This document shows positions 61,808 through 64,000 of a stretch of 64,000 nt of DNA, one piece after another. Under the pieces are notes generated by a model. That model saw only the letters and a list, made by a program, of their open reading frames with translations. It did no database searches and was not told the origin of the DNA. The DNA lies in assembly GCF_002013375.1 (NCBI RefSeq), contig NZ_MAEW01000008.1, positions 1 to 64,000 on the forward strand, in the 5' to 3' direction. Numbering within the stretch: position 1 is the first letter of the stretch; every line of letters begins with the position of its first letter. This DNA comes from Mycobacterium sp. D16Q13. GTDB taxonomy: Bacteria; Actinomycetota; Actinomycetes; Mycobacteriales; Mycobacteriaceae. Both the position numbers and the translations under genes were made by a program.

Positions 61808-63077
61808 GATTTCTCACGACGGCCAGCCCCACCAGAGCCAGCACAACCCCGATCGTCATGACGACAGCCACGGCGAGTGCGTTGTTGCCCAATGCCCCCA
61901 CCAACGGCGCGATCACCGCTCCCACGCCGAACTGCGAGGCGCCCAGCACTGCCGCCGAGGTGCCGGCCGCCTCGCCATGACGAGACAGGGCCAAGGCCGG
62001 AGCATTGGGAATGACGAAGCCCATAAACGCCATCAGTGTCCACACCGGAGCCACGAAGCCGACCAGCCCACCGATACCGAGCCCGGCCAGTACCAGCAGC
62101 ACCACCGCCGGAATCAGGGCCAGCGACAGGCACCACTGCACGATCTGTTGCGGTTCGAACCGCTTGAGCAGCACCACGTTCAACTGTGAGGCCGCGACAA
62201 ACGCGATGGCGCCGGCGCCGAATGCGATCGCGAACACCTGCTGATTCATGCCGTACTGGCCCTGCAGCACGAAGGACGCACCCGAGATGTAGGCGAACAG
62301 ACCCGACAACGACAGCCCGGCAACAAGCACCAAGACCACGAAAACCTTGTCGCGCAGCAGATCGCGATAGGTCTGCAGAATTCCCCTCACCCGCAGTGGA
62401 CGCCGCGCACTCGGAGGCAAGGTTTCCGGCAGTGCCACTACCGCAAGGATAAGAAGCAGAACCCCCAGACACGACAACGCGGCGAACACGTTCTGCCATG
62501 ACCCGTGTACGAGCACGGCCGCACCCAGCGACGGGGCCAGGATCGGCGCGATGCCGATCACCAGTGTGAGCCGGGAGATCACGGTGGCGGCCGCCCTATC
62601 GGTATAGAGATCCCGTACCACGGCCATCGCCACGACCATGGCCGCCGCGGCACCCACCCCTTCAATCGCGCGGAGCACACCCAGCACCACGATGTTCGGG
62701 GCGATGGTGATGGCCAGCGACGCCGCGATATGCAGGGCCGCCCCCGCGATCAGCGGCAGGCGCCTGCCGAGCGAATCCGACAGCGGACCTACCAGGAGCT
62801 GCCCCAGCCCCAGCCCCAGCAGCGTTCCGGTGAGCGTCAGCTGCGTCAGGGTCGAGTTAACGTGCAGATCCGTCCCGATATCGGGCAAGGCCGGGAGGTA
62901 CATGTCGATGGTGAGCGGCCCCAGGGCAACCATCGCGCCCAGCACGGTGATGAGCCACGCCTTGCCCAGCCGGGTAGCGGGCGGCGAGATCGCATCGGCC
63001 GGTGCCGCAACGCCCACCGGTTCCTCCGTGGTCGTCTCACTCCGGGCAGCAGTCACCTCAGTCTTCAGCGCGCGCAC
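61794..63077 (-). CDS. MFS transporter, Bcr/CflA family
   Basis: A twelve-helix DHA1 pump of 427 residues. GAMVALGPLTIDMYLPALPDIG and LLVGPLSDSLGRRLPLIAG are characteristic of the Bcr/CflA bicyclomycin-sulfonamide group. The GTG start chosen follows an AGGAAAGGGAAGG stretch, but the exact start is uncertain; a longer frame reaches 63167. The gene heads a two-pump operon facing leftward from a divergent gap that contains GTGAG/CTCAC palindromes. Confidence 0.88.
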   Translation of the reverse strand: MRALKTEVTAARSETTTEEPVGVAAPADAISPPATRLGKAWLITVLGAMVALGPLTIDMYLPALPDIGTDLHVNSTLTQLTLTGTLLGLGLGQLLVGPLSDSLGRRLPLIAGAALHIAASLAITIAPNIVVLGVLRAIEGVGAAAAMVVAMAVVRDLYTDRAAATVISRLTLVIGIAPILAPSLGAAVLVHGSWQNVFAALSCLGVLLLILAVVALPETLPPSARRPLRVRGILQTYRDLLRDKVFVVLVLVAGLSLSGLFAYISGASFVLQGQYGMNQQVFAIAFGAGAIAFVAASQLNVVLLKRFEPQQIVQWCLSLALIPAVVLLVLAGLGIGGLVGFVAPVWTLMAFMGFVIPNAPALALSRHGEAAGTSAAVLGASQFGVGAVIAPLVGALGNNALAVAVVMTIGVVLALVGLAVVRNRVTT

Positions 63078-63104
63078 GCGACAAAACCTTCCCTTTCCTA
63101 ACAA

Positions 63105-63120
63105 ATGTGAGCTGCATCTC
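63105..63120. promoter_or_regulatory. Palindrome upstream of the Bcr-like pump
   Basis: GTGAG-N6-CTCAC with a central TGCA makes a 16-bp dyad with one mismatched pair, 28 bp before the chosen pump start. It shares its half-site with a second repeat at 63288-63311. Confidence 0.45.
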
Positions 63121-63287
63121 ACCGACTCCACCCCGCGACAGAATGTGATCGCGTCCCCCGGATCCACCCCGCCGTTGTCACACGAGACCGACGGCCGTCA
63201 ACGAACTACAGCTTGCCAGTTATCGAAAACACACCCGCCGGGCTACCTGTTAAGGAACGAAAAGCGCTCGTCATTCGTCTTCACTAC

Positions 63288-63311
63288 TGTGAGGCCAAAT
63301 ATTCGCTCACA
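63288..63311. promoter_or_regulatory. Palindrome upstream of the Rv1249c-like gene
   Basis: TGTGAG-N12-CTCACA, 6-bp perfect half-sites. It carries the same GTGAG/CTCAC element as the dyad at 63105-63120 on the other side of the 280-bp divergent gap and may bind the same factor. Confidence 0.4.
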
Positions 63312-63358
63312 ACAATGTGGACCCCATCCAGCCCACCGCACTGAAGGAACACACGCCG

Positions 63359-64000
63359 ATGAGCACTCGCATCACCGAACCGCAGCGGCAGCTCGCCTTG
63401 AGCGGTAAGGGCAAGGAACCCAAACTCGGGGCTTCCGGCAAGCTTCTCTCACTCATCCTGGACCAGAGCACCAAGGTTCAGGAACCCGCGGTCCGTGCGT
63501 ATGTCCAGAAGCTACGCGCCACCCATCCCGGCGCCACACCCAGCGACATCATCACCATGTTGGAGAAGCGCTACCTGGCGACAGTGATAGGCAGTGGTGC
63601 AGCTGTCGGCGCCGCCGCCGCGTTCCCCGGGGTTGGCACTCTGGCCGCATTGTCGGCCACCGCCGGAGAGGCCGTGTTGTTCCTGGAGGCGACATCGCTG
63701 TTCACGCTGGCGCTGGCAGCGGTCCATGACATCGAGCTCGCCAAGATCGAACACCGGCACACGCTGGTGCTCGCTGTCCTGCTGGGTGAGGACGGCGAGA
63801 CGACGGTGTCGGACGTGCTGGGCAAGGAGCGCACTGTCGGAGGCGGCTGGCTGGCCGAGGCCACCTCAACGCTGCCGGTGCCCGCGCTGAGCCATCTCAA
63901 TGCCACCCTGCTCAAGCGGTTCACCAAGAAATTCGCGGTGAAACGCGGTGCGATGGCGTTTGGCAAGCTGTTGCCGGCCGGGATCGGCGCCGTCATCGGC
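63359..64000 (+). CDS. Membrane protein, Rv1249c-like (cut by window end)
   Basis: The first 214 codons are present and the gene runs off the right edge. The product starts MSTRITEPQRQLALSGKGK and has a hydrophobic Gly/Ala-rich hairpin (about 73-115, GSGAAVGAAAAFPGVGTLAAL) and a second hydrophobic segment at the visible end (LLPAGIGAVIG). The start has a GAAGGA site about 10 nt upstream. It matches M. tuberculosis Rv1249c, which lies between the pump region and sucA; function unknown. Confidence 0.82.
   Translation, partial: MSTRITEPQRQLALSGKGKEPKLGASGKLLSLILDQSTKVQEPAVRAYVQKLRATHPGATPSDIITMLEKRYLATVIGSGAAVGAAAAFPGVGTLAALSATAGEAVLFLEATSLFTLALAAVHDIELAKIEHRHTLVLAVLLGEDGETTVSDVLGKERTVGGGWLAEATSTLPVPALSHLNATLLKRFTKKFAVKRGAMAFGKLLPAGIGAVIG

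Overview
The window is a high-GC actinobacterial chromosome segment, almost certainly from a rapidly growing mycobacterium of the Mycobacteroides abscessus/chelonae group. Evidence: mycobacterial-type ATP synthase genes (b-delta fusion atpFH, an acidic loop in the gamma subunit, an 83-residue c subunit numbered one ahead of M. tuberculosis), murA placed directly before tandem rRNA promoters, a CYP130 orthologue, DUF3558 lipoproteins, and a gene order that, from memory, runs collinear (inverted) with M. tuberculosis Rv1249c to Rv1315. The species call is inference; no database was searched.

Layout. 1-2,200: two near-identical leftward rRNA-type promoters, murA with the fosfomycin-insensitive Asp117, and a PduO-type cobalamin adenosyltransferase. 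2,190-10,600: the leftward ATP synthase operon (atpI-B-E-F-FH-A-G-D-C) followed by a DUF2550 gene. 10,800-14,960: wecA, sua5, prmC, prfA and rpmE, also leftward, with a U-tract terminator between rpmE and prfA. 15,139-15,996: two small secreted proteins of unknown function, one proline-rich and one Asp/Trp/Arg-rich. 16,064-24,679: rho with a roughly 255-nt leader, then thrB, thrC, hom, lysA and argS, mostly overlapping by 4 bp and therefore translationally coupled. A tRNA-Arg(CCG) lies at 24,791.

24,870-39,600 is more variable: membrane protein, MFS pump, YdcF-like secreted protein, two cytochromes P450 (one CYP138-like), an acidic small protein divergent from a FabR-like TetR regulator with two different palindromes between them, a VanZ-like protein, a DszC/SfnB-like oxidoreductase, a YhaN/YhaO (SbcC/SbcD-like) pair, a SixA-like phosphatase and three tandem DUF3558 lipoproteins. 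39,647-43,278 encodes a heterodimeric ABC exporter with one degenerate ATP site. 44,246-45,457 is a GH20 hexosaminidase of lower GC than its neighbours, a candidate for recent acquisition.

45,728-51,618 carries a HIT protein, a Tap-like efflux pump with a WhiB7-like promoter arrangement, a mycofactocin-type SDR coupled to a GlcD-like flavin oxidase, a leaderless CYP130 gene whose start lies inside a perfect 8-bp inverted repeat, and its TetR neighbour. 51,521-64,000 holds an acyltransferase, a DeaD-type helicase, an LprE-like lipoprotein, a large nuclease-nuclease-helicase protein, a second flavin oxidase with an NTF2-like partner, two leftward MFS pumps, and the start of an Rv1249c-like membrane protein cut by the window edge.

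Most of the window is core mycobacterial chromosome. No CRISPR array, insertion sequence, prophage or integrase was seen. The best leads for something undescribed are the palindromic rRNA promoter spacers, the metal-ligand changes in the SbcD-like protein with its hookless partner, the three-enzyme protein at 55,192-58,632, and several palindromic operators.
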